Assembly: GCF_025465275.1 (NCBI RefSeq)
Contig: NZ_JAODNK010000153.1
Coordinates: 1-64,000 of the forward strand
Origin: Nocardia sp.
GTDB lineage: Bacteria; Actinomycetota; Actinomycetes; Mycobacteriales; Mycobacteriaceae
DNA length: 64,000 bases
Direction: 5' to 3'
Part shown: positions 17,185-28,538 of the stretch, piece by piece
How positions within the stretch are numbered: the first letter of the stretch is position 1
Layout of the letters: the number at the start of each line of letters is the position of its first letter
The notes under the pieces: model-generated
What the model saw: the letters and a program-made list of their open reading frames with translations, nothing else
The model's database searches: none
Told to the model about the DNA's origin: nothing
Program-made: the position numbers and the translations under genes

Positions 17185-18219
17185 TCAGCACCCCTTCCCT
17201 GGTACCGGAATACACAGGGCCGGAGCCGAAATCGTGATCGCCGACTGATCGACGCCGACTTCACCGCTCGGCAGCACGAACTTCCGCACACCGGTGAGGA
17301 GTCCATGAATCGAGGCGACCAGACTGTCCAAACGCGCACCCAGGCTTTGCAATTCGGGCACCGCGGCGGCCAGCTGCGTTGCCATCGGCCGCAGCGTCCG
17401 TTCCCAGACCGGCTGCATCGCGGCCACCCGGCTCAGTACCCCGCCGGTGACGTCGAGCGCTTCGAGCACCTCGGCCCTTTTGTCGATGAACACCGTCTCG
17501 ATCACGTTGAGCTTGCTGATGAGCCGCCCCAGAATGGATTTCGCGCCATTGATCGAACTCAGGTACTCGTCGGCGATGCCGAGCGTGGCGGAGATGTCGG
17601 CGCTCTGCTGATTCAGCAGCGTCACCATGGATTCCATGGCCGCGCCCGCGCGGCGCAGGCCGTCCGGACTGCCGTTCAGCGCGCTGTCCATGGCCGCGAA
17701 ATTGCGGCGCAGGGTATCGCCGTCGACCGCGGCGATCGGAGCGGCCGCGTCCTGGAAGGCGCGCACCAGGCTGTACGGCGTGTGCACGCGGTCGGAGGGA
17801 ATGGTCGTGTCCCCCACGGGGACCGATCCCGCCGAGCTGAGCGCCACATAGTGCCCGCCCACAATGGTGAGCATGCGAATGTCCAGTGTCGTCTGATCGC
17901 CCACGAACACCCCGTCATCGACGGTGAAGCTCATCCGCACCCCGTCGTCACCCAACTCCAGCGACCGCACCTTTCCCACCGGCACCCCGGCCATCCGCAC
18001 GTCGTCGCCCGCCTTCACCGAATCCGCCTCCGCGAGCTCGGCGGTGTAGGTCGTGTGGCCGGCCGGGTACACGTACACGACACCGCTGACGATCAGCGCC
18101 GAGACCACCGCGATCACACCGACGACGCCGCGCCGCACCTCGATGCGCGCGAGTCCGGACGCGGTGCGTACCGGCGCGGTCCTGCCACGAAATCGGCTGT
18201 ACCACTTCACTACTGACAT
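17185..18219 (-). CDS. mceC: Mce-family protein, MceC position
   Basis: A 344-residue Mce subunit with a single N-terminal membrane anchor (VVGVIAVVSALIVSGVVYVY) and the MCE domain (ADSVKAGDDVRMAGVPVGKV, MLTIVGGHYVALSS). The distal helical part would line the lipid tunnel. The C-terminus ends in a cysteine pair region (ALCIPVPGKGC). The reading frame overlaps the end of mceB by ten bases. Confidence 0.93.
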   Translation of the reverse strand: MSVVKWYSRFRGRTAPVRTASGLARIEVRRGVVGVIAVVSALIVSGVVYVYPAGHTTYTAELAEADSVKAGDDVRMAGVPVGKVRSLELGDDGVRMSFTVDDGVFVGDQTTLDIRMLTIVGGHYVALSSAGSVPVGDTTIPSDRVHTPYSLVRAFQDAAAPIAAVDGDTLRRNFAAMDSALNGSPDGLRRAGAAMESMVTLLNQQSADISATLGIADEYLSSINGAKSILGRLISKLNVIETVFIDKRAEVLEALDVTGGVLSRVAAMQPVWERTLRPMATQLAAAVPELQSLGARLDSLVASIHGLLTGVRKFVLPSGEVGVDQSAITISAPALCIPVPGKGC

Positions 18220-19211
18220 ATCGACACCTGCTGTCCAGCGATCAGGACCTCGAAGATCCCCGGCACCGCGGCGGCGCCGTGCGAGCAGGTGAGGTCCACC
18301 CCCGGGTCGGCCGGGAGTTGCGCGTTGAGCGACTGCAACAGACCGGGCAATCGGCCGAGCGTCCGCGCCGTCTCGGCGGGATCAGGGAAGGCCGCCCGCA
18401 CCGCGTTCTCCAGGTCGGTGTTGGTGGTCTCGGTGAAGCCGAGGGTGGCGAGCAGCCGGTTCAGCGGCCCGAAGATGCTCGGCGCGGACGTCGCGAAGGT
18501 GATCAGCCCGTCGAGCTGGGCCTCCACCGCGGTGAACACCTTGGTGATCCCGTCGACCAGCGCCACCAATTCGGTTGACTTGCCGCCGATCTGGTCGGAG
18601 ACGCGCCGCAGATTGGCCACCAGCACCGAGAGCACGGCCTGCCGGTCCGTGACATAGCCGCCGAGCTTGTCGATGGCCTCCAGCGCCGGACCCAGGCCGG
18701 TGCCGTCGCCCTCGATGACACCGAGCATGCTCTGCGTGAATTGGTTGAGCGCGCCGGGTGAGAACTCGGCCAGCACCGGTTGCAGACCATTGAACAGCGT
18801 CGTGATGTCGAACGACGGAATCGTCTGCTCCACACCGATTGTCGTGCCGGCGGCGAGCTCGCCCGCCGGAGTGGCCGGTTGCTGAATATCGACGTACCGC
18901 TGGCCGGTCAGATTCTGATAGCGAATGGCCAAGCGGCTGGTGGTGAATACCGGGCGGCCGGTGGCCACGGTCAATCGCACCACCGCGCGGCCGTGGTCGA
19001 GGCCGATGGATTCCACCTTGCCGACCTGCACGCCGTACATGCGCACGTCGTCACCGCTCTTCAGACCGCTCGCATCGGTGAAAACGGCTCGGAATTCCCG
19101 GGTTTCACCGGAGATGGGACGCTGGATTGCCTGAATGACAAAGCCCAGCAACAGCAGCATCACCAGGGTGAACACCACCGGCTTCCAGACCGCGGACGCA
19201 ATCGACTTCAT
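18210..19211 (-). CDS. mceB: Mce-family protein, MceB position
   Basis: A 333-residue Mce subunit. The anchor VVFTLVMLLLLGFVIQAI is followed by a well-kept MCE domain (ASGLKSGDDVRMYGVQVGKV; RYQNLTGQRYVDIQQ) and the helical domain. The conserved RYQNLxGxRY element is characteristic of MceB-type proteins. ATG overlaps the mceA stop (ATGA), consistent with coupled translation. Confidence 0.94.
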   Translation of the reverse strand: MKSIASAVWKPVVFTLVMLLLLGFVIQAIQRPISGETREFRAVFTDASGLKSGDDVRMYGVQVGKVESIGLDHGRAVVRLTVATGRPVFTTSRLAIRYQNLTGQRYVDIQQPATPAGELAAGTTIGVEQTIPSFDITTLFNGLQPVLAEFSPGALNQFTQSMLGVIEGDGTGLGPALEAIDKLGGYVTDRQAVLSVLVANLRRVSDQIGGKSTELVALVDGITKVFTAVEAQLDGLITFATSAPSIFGPLNRLLATLGFTETTNTDLENAVRAAFPDPAETARTLGRLPGLLQSLNAQLPADPGVDLTCSHGAAAVPGIFEVLIAGQQVSICQ

Positions 19212-20248
19212 CGCGGGCCTCCGCCGCCCGGCAGCCGGCCGAGCAACGGCTGCGCCAGCGCGGGAACGCCGCGCAGGGTGACCGCCACGTTCAGCACCGG
19301 TCCGTTCGGACCATCAGCGAAATCCGCGCCGAGCCGATCCAGCATTGCGCGCAGCTGCTCGCCGGACAGCTGTGGCGTCGGCACCATCTGCGACACCGTA
19401 TTCAGCAGCGGCGGCAGCATTTCGGTGTAACCGCTCAGCGCCGGCTCGGCCGCCCTGCCCAGGGCGGTGATCGGCGCGAAGGCGTCGTCGGCGAGCAGGC
19501 GGATGGTGGCGTCGTAGAGGTCACGCTGGGTACGCAGCATATCGATGTGGTGGATGTAGTCGAAGAGCTGAATGGTCCCGCCGATCATCGGGGCGGCGCC
19601 TTCGAGCGCCGAGGAGAATTGGTCGATCAGAAACGACGCCGGATACCGCTGGGTGTCGGCGACCGCGCGGCTGCCGTCCACCACCACCTGCAGCAGCGGC
19701 GTGAAGGCGTCGAGACTGTCGGCGACCGCACCCAGCGCGCGTGCCAGCTCGGGTGTCAGCACGCCATTGGTGGTGCGGGTGAGCGCACGGATGAGGGTGC
19801 CCATGGTGGCGTCGCGAACCTGCTCGGCGCGTGCCCCGGTCAGATCGATGACCGCGCCCTGAGTCAGCGGCGTTCCCCCGCTGCCACGCTTCAATTCCAA
19901 TTCGCTGATGCCGAACAGGCTCGACGGGGCGTAATCGACGGCCAGGATGTCGGTGAGCCCGAACAGCTGAGACTTGTTCAGTGCCAGTGCGATCCGTTGC
20001 CCACCGCCCTCCCCGGGCGTCACCGCGGTGATCTCACCGACCTGCACGCCATTGAGCCGAACCTGCGTCCCGGCCTTGATGCCCGCCCCGGTCTGCTCGG
20101 TACGCAGCACGACCCGCAGACTGTCCTCGCCACGCAACCGCTGCACCCCGAGCAGCGTCAGCGCCAGCACCGTCACCACGGCGAGCGCGAGCCCGCCGAG
20201 CAAGAGCGACCGCCGCTGATCCATTGCCACACCGGGCATTCCATACAT
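19208..20248 (-). CDS. mceA: Mce-family protein, MceA position
   Basis: First Mce subunit after the permeases, 346 residues. It has an N-terminal anchor (LLLGGLALAVVTVLALTLLG) and an MCE domain (AGIKAGTQVRLNGVQVGEIT; ILAVDYAPSSLFGISELEL). The start is uncertain between ATG 20248 and GTG 20254; both lie just after the yrbEB stop. It is shorter than MceA proteins that carry long C-terminal tails. Confidence 0.92.
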   Translation of the reverse strand: MYGMPGVAMDQRRSLLLGGLALAVVTVLALTLLGVQRLRGEDSLRVVLRTEQTGAGIKAGTQVRLNGVQVGEITAVTPGEGGGQRIALALNKSQLFGLTDILAVDYAPSSLFGISELELKRGSGGTPLTQGAVIDLTGARAEQVRDATMGTLIRALTRTTNGVLTPELARALGAVADSLDAFTPLLQVVVDGSRAVADTQRYPASFLIDQFSSALEGAAPMIGGTIQLFDYIHHIDMLRTQRDLYDATIRLLADDAFAPITALGRAAEPALSGYTEMLPPLLNTVSQMVPTPQLSGEQLRAMLDRLGADFADGPNGPVLNVAVTLRGVPALAQPLLGRLPGGGGPR

Positions 20249-20258
20249 CGGCACGCCA

Positions 20259-21125
20259 TCACCCCGTAAACGTGATGGGCGCGTTGAATCCCCAGAGCAC
20301 AATGCTGAGCAGCATGTCCATGGCGATGATCGCCACGAAGCTGGCCCGTACCGCGCGCCCCGACGCGATACCGACGCCTTCGGGGCCGCCGGTGGCGAAA
20401 AAGCCTTGATAGCAATGGATCAGAATCACTCCCACGGTGAAGATCAGGACTTTGATCACGGCGGCGGTGACGTCCCAGCCGCTGATGAATTGATAGAAGT
20501 AGTGGTCGTACACGCCGCTGGACTGGCCGTGGATCAGCACGATCACCGCGGTGCAGGACAGGTAGCTCAGGATCAGCGCGATCAGGAAGGTCGGCACCAT
20601 GGCGATGGCGCCGCCGATGACGCGAGTGGTCACCACGAATGGAATCGAGCGCAGGCCAAGGGATTCCAGCGCGTCGATCTCCTCGGAGATGCGCATGGCA
20701 CCGATTTCGGCAGTCATCCGGCAGCCGGCCTGTGCGGCGAATCCAATGGCGGCGGCGATCGGGGCGAGCTCACGGGTATTGGCGAAGGCCGATACGATGC
20801 CGGTCACCGGTCCCATGCCGAGCATATCCAGGGTCGCGAAGGACTCCACACCCACCGACGCGCCCATGACCATGCCGAGCACGATCATCATGGGCACGGT
20901 CCCGCCGCCCACGATGATCGACCCGCGGCCCCAGGTCATATCGGTGATGGTCCGCATGGTCTCGCTCCGATACCGGCGCAGCGTGAGCGGAATCGCCGAG
21001 AGCACCTGCCACACGAAACCCAGTGCGAATCCGGCCGTTTCGAGCGGCGCCAGCAGCCGGCCGCGGTTGCGGAGGACGCGGTACAGCCAGCCCAGCCCCT
21101 TCGGGGTGTAACTCGTGGCGGTCAT
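20259..21125 (-). CDS. yrbEB: YrbE/MlaE-type permease of the Mce transporter, second copy
   Basis: A 288-residue MlaE-family integral membrane protein with about five membrane segments and the signature EIGAMRISEEIDALESLG that couples to the MceG/MlaF ATPase. It forms a heterodimeric permease with the product of the adjacent yrbEA gene. The start codon overlaps the yrbEA stop (TGATG). No ATPase gene is present in the window, consistent with a shared MceG encoded elsewhere. Confidence 0.95.
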   Translation of the reverse strand: MTATSYTPKGLGWLYRVLRNRGRLLAPLETAGFALGFVWQVLSAIPLTLRRYRSETMRTITDMTWGRGSIIVGGGTVPMMIVLGMVMGASVGVESFATLDMLGMGPVTGIVSAFANTRELAPIAAAIGFAAQAGCRMTAEIGAMRISEEIDALESLGLRSIPFVVTTRVIGGAIAMVPTFLIALILSYLSCTAVIVLIHGQSSGVYDHYFYQFISGWDVTAAVIKVLIFTVGVILIHCYQGFFATGGPEGVGIASGRAVRASFVAIIAMDMLLSIVLWGFNAPITFTG

Positions 21126-21952
21126 CAGGCCAACCTCACCGGCAGGAACATGGCCGACAGCTGGGTGATCACGAGATTCACCAGCACGATCGACACGACC
21201 GAGAGCACCACCGCCGCATTCACGCCGTCGGCGACACCGCGCGGCCCGCCCTTGGCCTCCATGCCGCGCTGGCAGGCGATGACCACCACCAGGAAGCCGA
21301 AGATGGTCGCCTTGAGCAGAGATATCCACACATCGGCCACCACGGTGAACGACCCGAACGTGGCCCAGTAGCTGCCGGGCGTGACCCCTTGCGCGGCAAC
21401 CGCGACCGCGTAACTCGCGGCCACACCGACGAAGATGATGAGGATATTCAGCAGCGGCGCGACCAGCACCATGGCCACCAGGCGCGGCACCACCAGGCGG
21501 TGAATCGGGCTGATGCCCATGGTGCGCAGCGCGTCGATCTCCTCGCGAATGGTGCGGGCCCCCAGATCCGCCGCAATGGCCGCCGCCCCCGCGCCGCCCA
21601 AGAGCAGTCCGGTGGCCATGGGCGCGCCCTGCTTGATCACGCCCAGACCGCCCGCCGCGCCGAGCAATGAATCCGCGCCGAGTTGGCGAATCAGATTTCC
21701 GACCTGCACCGAGACGATCACACCGAAGGGAATGGCCATGAGAATGGCGGGAATTGCGGTAACGGTGATCAAATACCAGAACTGATGCACCATCTCGCGC
21801 CATTGAAATCGCCCGCGGGCAATATCGCCGGCCGCCCCTCCCACCGATTCCATTCCGACACCCACCGCACGCCCATAGGTGCGCAGTCCGCCGACAATCG
21901 TCTCCGAGAAATTTCGACGTACGACGCTGATCGGCGATTGTTCGGACACCAT
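21125..21952 (-). CDS. yrbEA: YrbE/MlaE-type permease of the Mce transporter, first copy
   Basis: MlaE-family permease with the coupling motif ARTIREEIDALRTMGI and several hydrophobic segments (AIPAILMAIPFGVIVSVQVG; VAPLLNILIIFVGVAASYAV). The start is placed at ATG 21952 (275 residues), or GTG 21949 just inside it; the frame continues upstream without homology. It is the first gene of the mce operon, 249 bases after the upstream SDR stop, so a promoter could lie in that gap. Confidence 0.93.
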   Translation of the reverse strand: MVSEQSPISVVRRNFSETIVGGLRTYGRAVGVGMESVGGAAGDIARGRFQWREMVHQFWYLITVTAIPAILMAIPFGVIVSVQVGNLIRQLGADSLLGAAGGLGVIKQGAPMATGLLLGGAGAAAIAADLGARTIREEIDALRTMGISPIHRLVVPRLVAMVLVAPLLNILIIFVGVAASYAVAVAAQGVTPGSYWATFGSFTVVADVWISLLKATIFGFLVVVIACQRGMEAKGGPRGVADGVNAAVVLSVVSIVLVNLVITQLSAMFLPVRLA

Positions 21953-22201
21953 TCCGCAACCGTAGATAGTCGCTGGGCAAGCGATAATGCGCTGGCCGGA
22001 CAGGATTTTGATAGTTTCGGACGACAGGGCGGATAAAAAGCAGGGCCAGCGGAATTTCCACTGGCCCATGCCGAATTTCAACGCCTGGCGGCCGCCAGCG
22101 TCAATCCTTCGCCCGCGATGAATGCGCCGATCGGACACGGTTTCGCGGGTTTCGGACAGCGGCTGTACGATTGCCGCACCCTGTCGAGCGGGCGGTGAAA
22201 C

Positions 22202-23029
22202 CTACACCCCGCGGGCGCGATCCTCATACGCCCTGCGGGCCGCGACATCGACATCGTCGAGGAAGACCCGGGTCATCCCGAGCTGTTCGGTCACAGCCTG
22301 GCGCACCGCGCGCGGCAGCAGCTTCTGCGAGGACACCAGCAGTCCCGCAAGGCGGCTGACCGCGACGCTGGGCTCCGGCTTCGCCAGCAGGCGCACGATA
22401 GCGTCGGCGATATCCTCGGGTTCGACCTGCATGCCGAGGGTGGCGCGGGTGCCCGCGGTGAGTTCGGTATTCACGAAAGCCGGGAGCACCGAGGAGAATT
22501 GGACGCCGCTGCCCCGGTATTCGAGCACCGCCGATTCGGTGAACCCCAGCACTGCATGCTTGGTGGCGCAGTAGGTCGCCAGCCCGGCGGTCGGCATCTG
22601 CCCGGCCAGCGAGGCGATATTGATGACATGCCCGGAGCGGCGCGGCACCATGCGTTGCGCGGCGAGCTTGCTGCCCAGGATCACGCCGTAGACATTGATG
22701 TCGAGCATGCGGCGGGTGAGCGCGTCGCTCTCCTCGATCAGCTTGCCCGCGGGCATGATTCCTGCATTGTTGACCAGCGCGTCCAGCGGACCGAGCGTGT
22801 TCTCGACCCGATCGAGGAAGCCCGCGAAGGATTCCGGATCGGTCACATCCAGCGTGCCGGCCAGCGGCAGGCCGAGCGCCGCACCGGTCTCCTCGACCAC
22901 GGCCGCGTCGATATCGCCGATGGCGACCTTGGCACCGTGGCGGTGCAGGGCCGCGGCGGTGGCCGCGTCGATGCCGCGTGCGCCGCCGGTAATGACGACG
23001 ACCTTGCCGCGTACTGAGTTGACGCTCAT
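22202..23029 (-). CDS. Short-chain dehydrogenase/reductase
   Basis: A 275-residue classical SDR. The catalytic YCATK (YxxxK), the upstream Ser in NIASLAGQ and the NNAG motif are present. The cofactor motif reads TGGARGID, where the usual third glycine (GIG) is Asp; the acidic GDID segment after strand 2 suggests NAD(H) preference. It occupies the place of Rv3085 in the M. tuberculosis mymA operon: monooxygenase, LipR-like esterase, then SDR. It lies 91 bases downstream of the esterase gene and is the last gene before the mce operon. Confidence 0.9.
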   Translation of the reverse strand: MSVNSVRGKVVVITGGARGIDAATAAALHRHGAKVAIGDIDAAVVEETGAALGLPLAGTLDVTDPESFAGFLDRVENTLGPLDALVNNAGIMPAGKLIEESDALTRRMLDINVYGVILGSKLAAQRMVPRRSGHVINIASLAGQMPTAGLATYCATKHAVLGFTESAVLEYRGSGVQFSSVLPAFVNTELTAGTRATLGMQVEPEDIADAIVRLLAKPEPSVAVSRLAGLLVSSQKLLPRAVRQAVTEQLGMTRVFLDDVDVAARRAYEDRARGV

Positions 23030-23120
23030 CGGTGAGCAGTCCTTTCGATTGGGCGGAGACGCCCGGCGGATGATTCACGCTCGGACAGAGGGCATTCCGG
23101 CTTACTGCCACCCGAACGGA

Positions 23121-24062
23121 TCAAGCGGTTTCCGGGTGCGCCCGCCCGCCCCGCGCGGACCGGTGTGCCGCCGCGAGCAGGTCGGCGGCGAGGGCATCCA
23201 CCGCCAGGTCCGCGTGGCGCAGGAGACCCGCCGCACACTGGAAGGCGTGTCCGAGACCGCCGTGCTCGCGATAGCGAACGTGGACGCCCGCCTCGGTCGC
23301 ACAGGCCGCGAGCCGGCGTGATTGGCTGAGCAGGATGTCGTACTCGGCGGTATCGATCACCAGTGGCGGCAGTCCGGTCAGGTCGGCAAGCAGCGATGAG
23401 ATCCGCGGATCGGCGCGGTCCGCGTCCCCGAGGTAGGTGCGTCCGAAGCGCGCCATCAGTGCGGGGGTCAGCGCCGGTTCGCGGCCGTCCTTCGGCAGTA
23501 GGCCGAGCGCGGCAGGCGTGAAATCGATTCCCGGGCAGAGCAGTCCCAGTGCGGCCGGCAGCGGCAGCGCTCGCTGTACCGCCGCGATGCCGAGTGCGAG
23601 GGTCAGGCCGCCACCGGCGGAATCCCCGGCGACGAAGATCTGCTCCGCGGCCCAACCCGCCTCCAGCAGCGCCTGATACGCGGCGAGCGTGTCGTCGAAG
23701 GCGGCCGGGAACGGGTGCTCCGGGGCGAGCCGGTAGTCGGTGACGTACGCGACCGCCCGCAGCTGGGTGGCCAGACGCCCCACCACCGCTCGATGGGTGC
23801 GCGGCGACCCTACGCAGTAGCCACCGCCGTGCAGATACAGCAGCACCCGGCCGGGCTCGACACCTGCCGGTGTGAGCAATTCCGCTGGCCTGCCCGCGAA
23901 TTCGATCGTTTCGACGGTGACATCGCGGGGTGTGCCCGGCCAGGCGAGCAGCAGGCGCATGCGGAATCGCTGGGTGCCCCAGGATGCCGCCGGTGGGAAG
24001 ACGAGCTTGGCGAACGGGCGCAGTCCCGCATTGAACAGCGGCCGCGGGACGGGTAGCGACAT
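23121..24062 (-). CDS. Alpha/beta hydrolase, hormone-sensitive-lipase family (LipR-like)
   Basis: A 313-residue esterase with oxyanion-hole motif YLHGGGYC, nucleophile elbow GDSAGGG, and downstream Asp (AEYDIL) and His (GLGHAF), so the catalytic triad is intact. It hydrolyses short acyl or acetyl esters. The start ATG overlaps the stop of the upstream monooxygenase gene (TGATG), so the two are translated together, the same gene order as mymA-lipR in mycobacteria. No signal peptide is obvious. Confidence 0.92.
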   Translation of the reverse strand: MSLPVPRPLFNAGLRPFAKLVFPPAASWGTQRFRMRLLLAWPGTPRDVTVETIEFAGRPAELLTPAGVEPGRVLLYLHGGGYCVGSPRTHRAVVGRLATQLRAVAYVTDYRLAPEHPFPAAFDDTLAAYQALLEAGWAAEQIFVAGDSAGGGLTLALGIAAVQRALPLPAALGLLCPGIDFTPAALGLLPKDGREPALTPALMARFGRTYLGDADRADPRISSLLADLTGLPPLVIDTAEYDILLSQSRRLAACATEAGVHVRYREHGGLGHAFQCAAGLLRHADLAVDALAADLLAAAHRSARGGRAHPETA

Positions 24063-25567
24063 CAGTGGGTCCTCACAGGCAGTACGCGGTCATCGGTCAC
24101 CGAATTCAGGTGGTAGTCGGCCAGCCGGGGCGGCTCCGCCATGCGGGCTCGGAATCGGTCCGGGGTCCACGGCCACAGTTCGGGCAGCCCATCGGTGCCC
24201 AGGTACCAGCTGGTGCAGCCGGTGGTCCACACGGTTCCCGGCATGGCGGAACGCATTTCGTCATTGAAGGCGGCGGTCGCCCGCTCGGTGGGCGCGACCG
24301 AATCGAAGCGACCGTCGCGCCAGCCGTCGATCCAGCCGAGGATGTGATCGGCCTGGTTCTCGGCGATCGCGGTGAGCGCGTAGTTGCCGACGGGGCTGTG
24401 CGGACCCATGAGCATGAAGAAGTTCGGAAATCCGGGCAGCCCGACCGTGAGGTGCCCGCGCGGCCCCTCGGCCCACGCCTCATCGACGGTGCGGCCGTCG
24501 ACCCCGGTCAGGTTCATCGGCCGCATGAAAGCGTGCGCGTCGAAACCCGTTGCCAGCGCTATCACATCGAATTCGTGCAGGCGGCCGTCGGTGGTGACGA
24601 TGCCGCGCTCCTCGATGTGGTCGATGCCGGTGGTCACCAGATCCACATTGTCGCGCTGCATCGCCGGATAGAAACCGGAGGAGATGACCAGGCGGCGGCA
24701 CATGGGTTCGTAGTCCGGGGTAAGCGCCAGCCGCAGTTCGGGATCACGCACCGTACGCAGGGCCGTCCGGGCCAGCTGGCTGATCACCGTGCGCTTCCAG
24801 CCCGGCCGCACCAGGGCCTGGGCGAAGAACTCGAAGAAATTCCGGTAGCCGACGTAGGCGAGCCGGTCGAGCGTGGGAATCCGGTTGTGCACCAAGGTCG
24901 TCAGGCTGGAATAGCTTGGATTGGGTATGGGCAGAATCCATTGCGCACTGCGCTGAAACAACTCCAGCCGCTCGACGGATTCAGCCAGGCCGCAGACGAT
25001 CTGCACACCGGTCGATCCGGTGCCGATCACCGCGACCCGCTTGCCGGTCGTCTCGACACTGTGATCCCAGCGCGCGGAATGCATGACCGCACCACCGAAA
25101 TCACCGAGGCCCTTGATATTCGGATAGCGCGGTTCACGCAGGATGCCCGCGGCCGAGATCAGGAAGTCGACCACCCGCTCCTCCCCCGCGGCCGTGCGGA
25201 TACGCCAGCGCGCGTTCTCGTACACCGCGTCGACAATCTCGGTATCGAACCGGATCCGCTCGCGCAGGTCGTACGTGTCGGCGACGCCGGTGAAGTACTC
25301 CTGGATCTCCCCGCCCGGTGAGAACAGGTGCGACCACACCGGATTCGTGGCGAACTTGTACTGATAGAACCGCGACGGAATATCGCAGCTGAGTCCCGGG
25401 TAGGTGTTGTCGCGCCAGGTCCCGCCGACCTCGGAGGCCTTCTCATACAGGGTCACATCGGTAATCCCCGCCTTGCGCAGGGTGATCGCCATGCACATCC
25501 CGGACATGCCTGCCCCGATAATGGCTACCGAGGGCATCCGGCGCTGTGCCGCTTCGTTATTCGTCAT
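24062..25567 (-). CDS. Flavin-containing monooxygenase, MymA-like
   Basis: A 501-residue class B flavoprotein monooxygenase. It has the FAD motif IIGAGMSGMCMAITL, the Baeyer-Villiger-type fingerprint FGGAVMHSARWDHS, and NADPH motif VAVIGTGSTGVQIV. Length and order with a LipR-like esterase and an SDR match the mymA operon of M. tuberculosis, which is linked to cell-envelope lipids under acid stress. The start ATG overlaps the stop of the upstream SDR (ATGA) and the stop overlaps the esterase start, so three genes are tightly coupled. Confidence 0.92.
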   Translation of the reverse strand: MTNNEAAQRRMPSVAIIGAGMSGMCMAITLRKAGITDVTLYEKASEVGGTWRDNTYPGLSCDIPSRFYQYKFATNPVWSHLFSPGGEIQEYFTGVADTYDLRERIRFDTEIVDAVYENARWRIRTAAGEERVVDFLISAAGILREPRYPNIKGLGDFGGAVMHSARWDHSVETTGKRVAVIGTGSTGVQIVCGLAESVERLELFQRSAQWILPIPNPSYSSLTTLVHNRIPTLDRLAYVGYRNFFEFFAQALVRPGWKRTVISQLARTALRTVRDPELRLALTPDYEPMCRRLVISSGFYPAMQRDNVDLVTTGIDHIEERGIVTTDGRLHEFDVIALATGFDAHAFMRPMNLTGVDGRTVDEAWAEGPRGHLTVGLPGFPNFFMLMGPHSPVGNYALTAIAENQADHILGWIDGWRDGRFDSVAPTERATAAFNDEMRSAMPGTVWTTGCTSWYLGTDGLPELWPWTPDRFRARMAEPPRLADYHLNSVTDDRVLPVRTH

Positions 25568-26445
25568 TGGTCCACCTCCACGGAATTCGCTGCCACCGGC
25601 CGTTCACCCGCGCCGCGAACCAGCTCGGCGATCCGGCGGCTGCGGGCCAGCAGCGGATCGGCCAGGGCCAGCACGGTGCGCAGGTCCAGCAGCAGGGGTA
25701 CATAGTTCGGCGCGTACACGCGGCGCGCCCGGCGCTCGATGCCGGACACGATGACCGCACCCGCAGCGGTCACCGGGGCGGGCTTGCGCAGGGACTCCGG
25801 CAGTACCGCCAGCACCTTGCCCATCCCGCTGTCCACGGCGCCTCGGAGCATGCCGGTGTCGATCATTCCGAAGTACGCGATGCCCACTCGCACACCGGCA
25901 CCGGCCAATTCGATGCGCAGGGCGCGCCCGAAGGCTTCGACGCCCGCCTTCGATGCGGCGTAGCCGGACACGGCCGGGCTGGCGACCGCCGCCATGATCG
26001 ACGACACCACCATGACGTAGCCGCCGCGCTCGGTGACATAGGGCAGAGCGGCCCGGACGGTGCGGAAGACGCCGAGCAGGTTGATCTGGATGATCTGCTC
26101 GAACTCGAGCGGGTCGACGGCGGCCACGGTGCGCGTCGGACCGGAGATGCCGGCATTGGCGACCACGGTGTCGATGCCGCCGAATCGCTCGGCCGCCGCC
26201 CGCACGGCGGCATCGACCGATGCGGCATCGGCGACGTCGACGAGGAATCCCGCTGCGCCGGAACCTAATTCCTCGGTGAGCCGGTCGAGTGCGTCCCGGT
26301 CCCGGTCGAGCAGGGCTACTCGCGCGCCCCTGGCCACCAGTCGGCGGGCGGTCTCCGCTCCGATTCCATTGGCGGCGCCAGTGATCAGCACGACCTGATC
26401 CACCAGGTCGGAGCGCACGCCGTTGCAGAGCGACGTCTTTGTCAT
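25564..26445 (-). CDS. Short-chain dehydrogenase/reductase
   Basis: A 293-residue SDR with cofactor motif TGAANGIGAETA, NAG motif VANAGISG, catalytic Ser in VVSSIMAAV and YAASK. It is the first gene of the leftward operon SDR-monooxygenase-esterase-SDR. It shares extensive similarity with the SDR at 29656-30540 (same VAYFGxIDTGM segment and long C-terminal extension), so the two are paralogues on opposite sides of the locus. It is divergent from the propionyl-CoA synthetase gene. Confidence 0.92.
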   Translation of the reverse strand: MTKTSLCNGVRSDLVDQVVLITGAANGIGAETARRLVARGARVALLDRDRDALDRLTEELGSGAAGFLVDVADAASVDAAVRAAAERFGGIDTVVANAGISGPTRTVAAVDPLEFEQIIQINLLGVFRTVRAALPYVTERGGYVMVVSSIMAAVASPAVSGYAASKAGVEAFGRALRIELAGAGVRVGIAYFGMIDTGMLRGAVDSGMGKVLAVLPESLRKPAPVTAAGAVIVSGIERRARRVYAPNYVPLLLDLRTVLALADPLLARSRRIAELVRGAGERPVAANSVEVDQ

Positions 26446-26588
26446 GCAGGCAACGCTAGAAGCGAAAGCGCGCTGCCGGAATGCGTGGACAAGTCACGTA
26501 TTTGATCGGTTCGGACACCAGCGAGCGGCGTCCGAACCGATCAAAATCCAGTCCGACTCACCCATGGTCCGGGGCTTTCGAAACACCG

Positions 26589-26594
26589 TAACCT
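26589..26594 (+). promoter_or_regulatory. -10 element for a leaderless prpE-like transcript
   Basis: TAACCT (TANNNT type) ends six bases before the ATG at 26601, the spacing expected if transcription starts at the A of the start codon. No Shine-Dalgarno is present. Confidence 0.5.
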
Positions 26595-26600
26595 CGCCGC

Positions 26601-28529
<1,929 letters not shown>

Positions 28530-28538
28530 CGTTTCGAC

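Noticed and set aside
24065..25321. 418-codon plus-strand frame opposite the MymA-like gene
   Set aside because: Antisense shadow of a gene with clear FAD and NADPH motifs; no family match.
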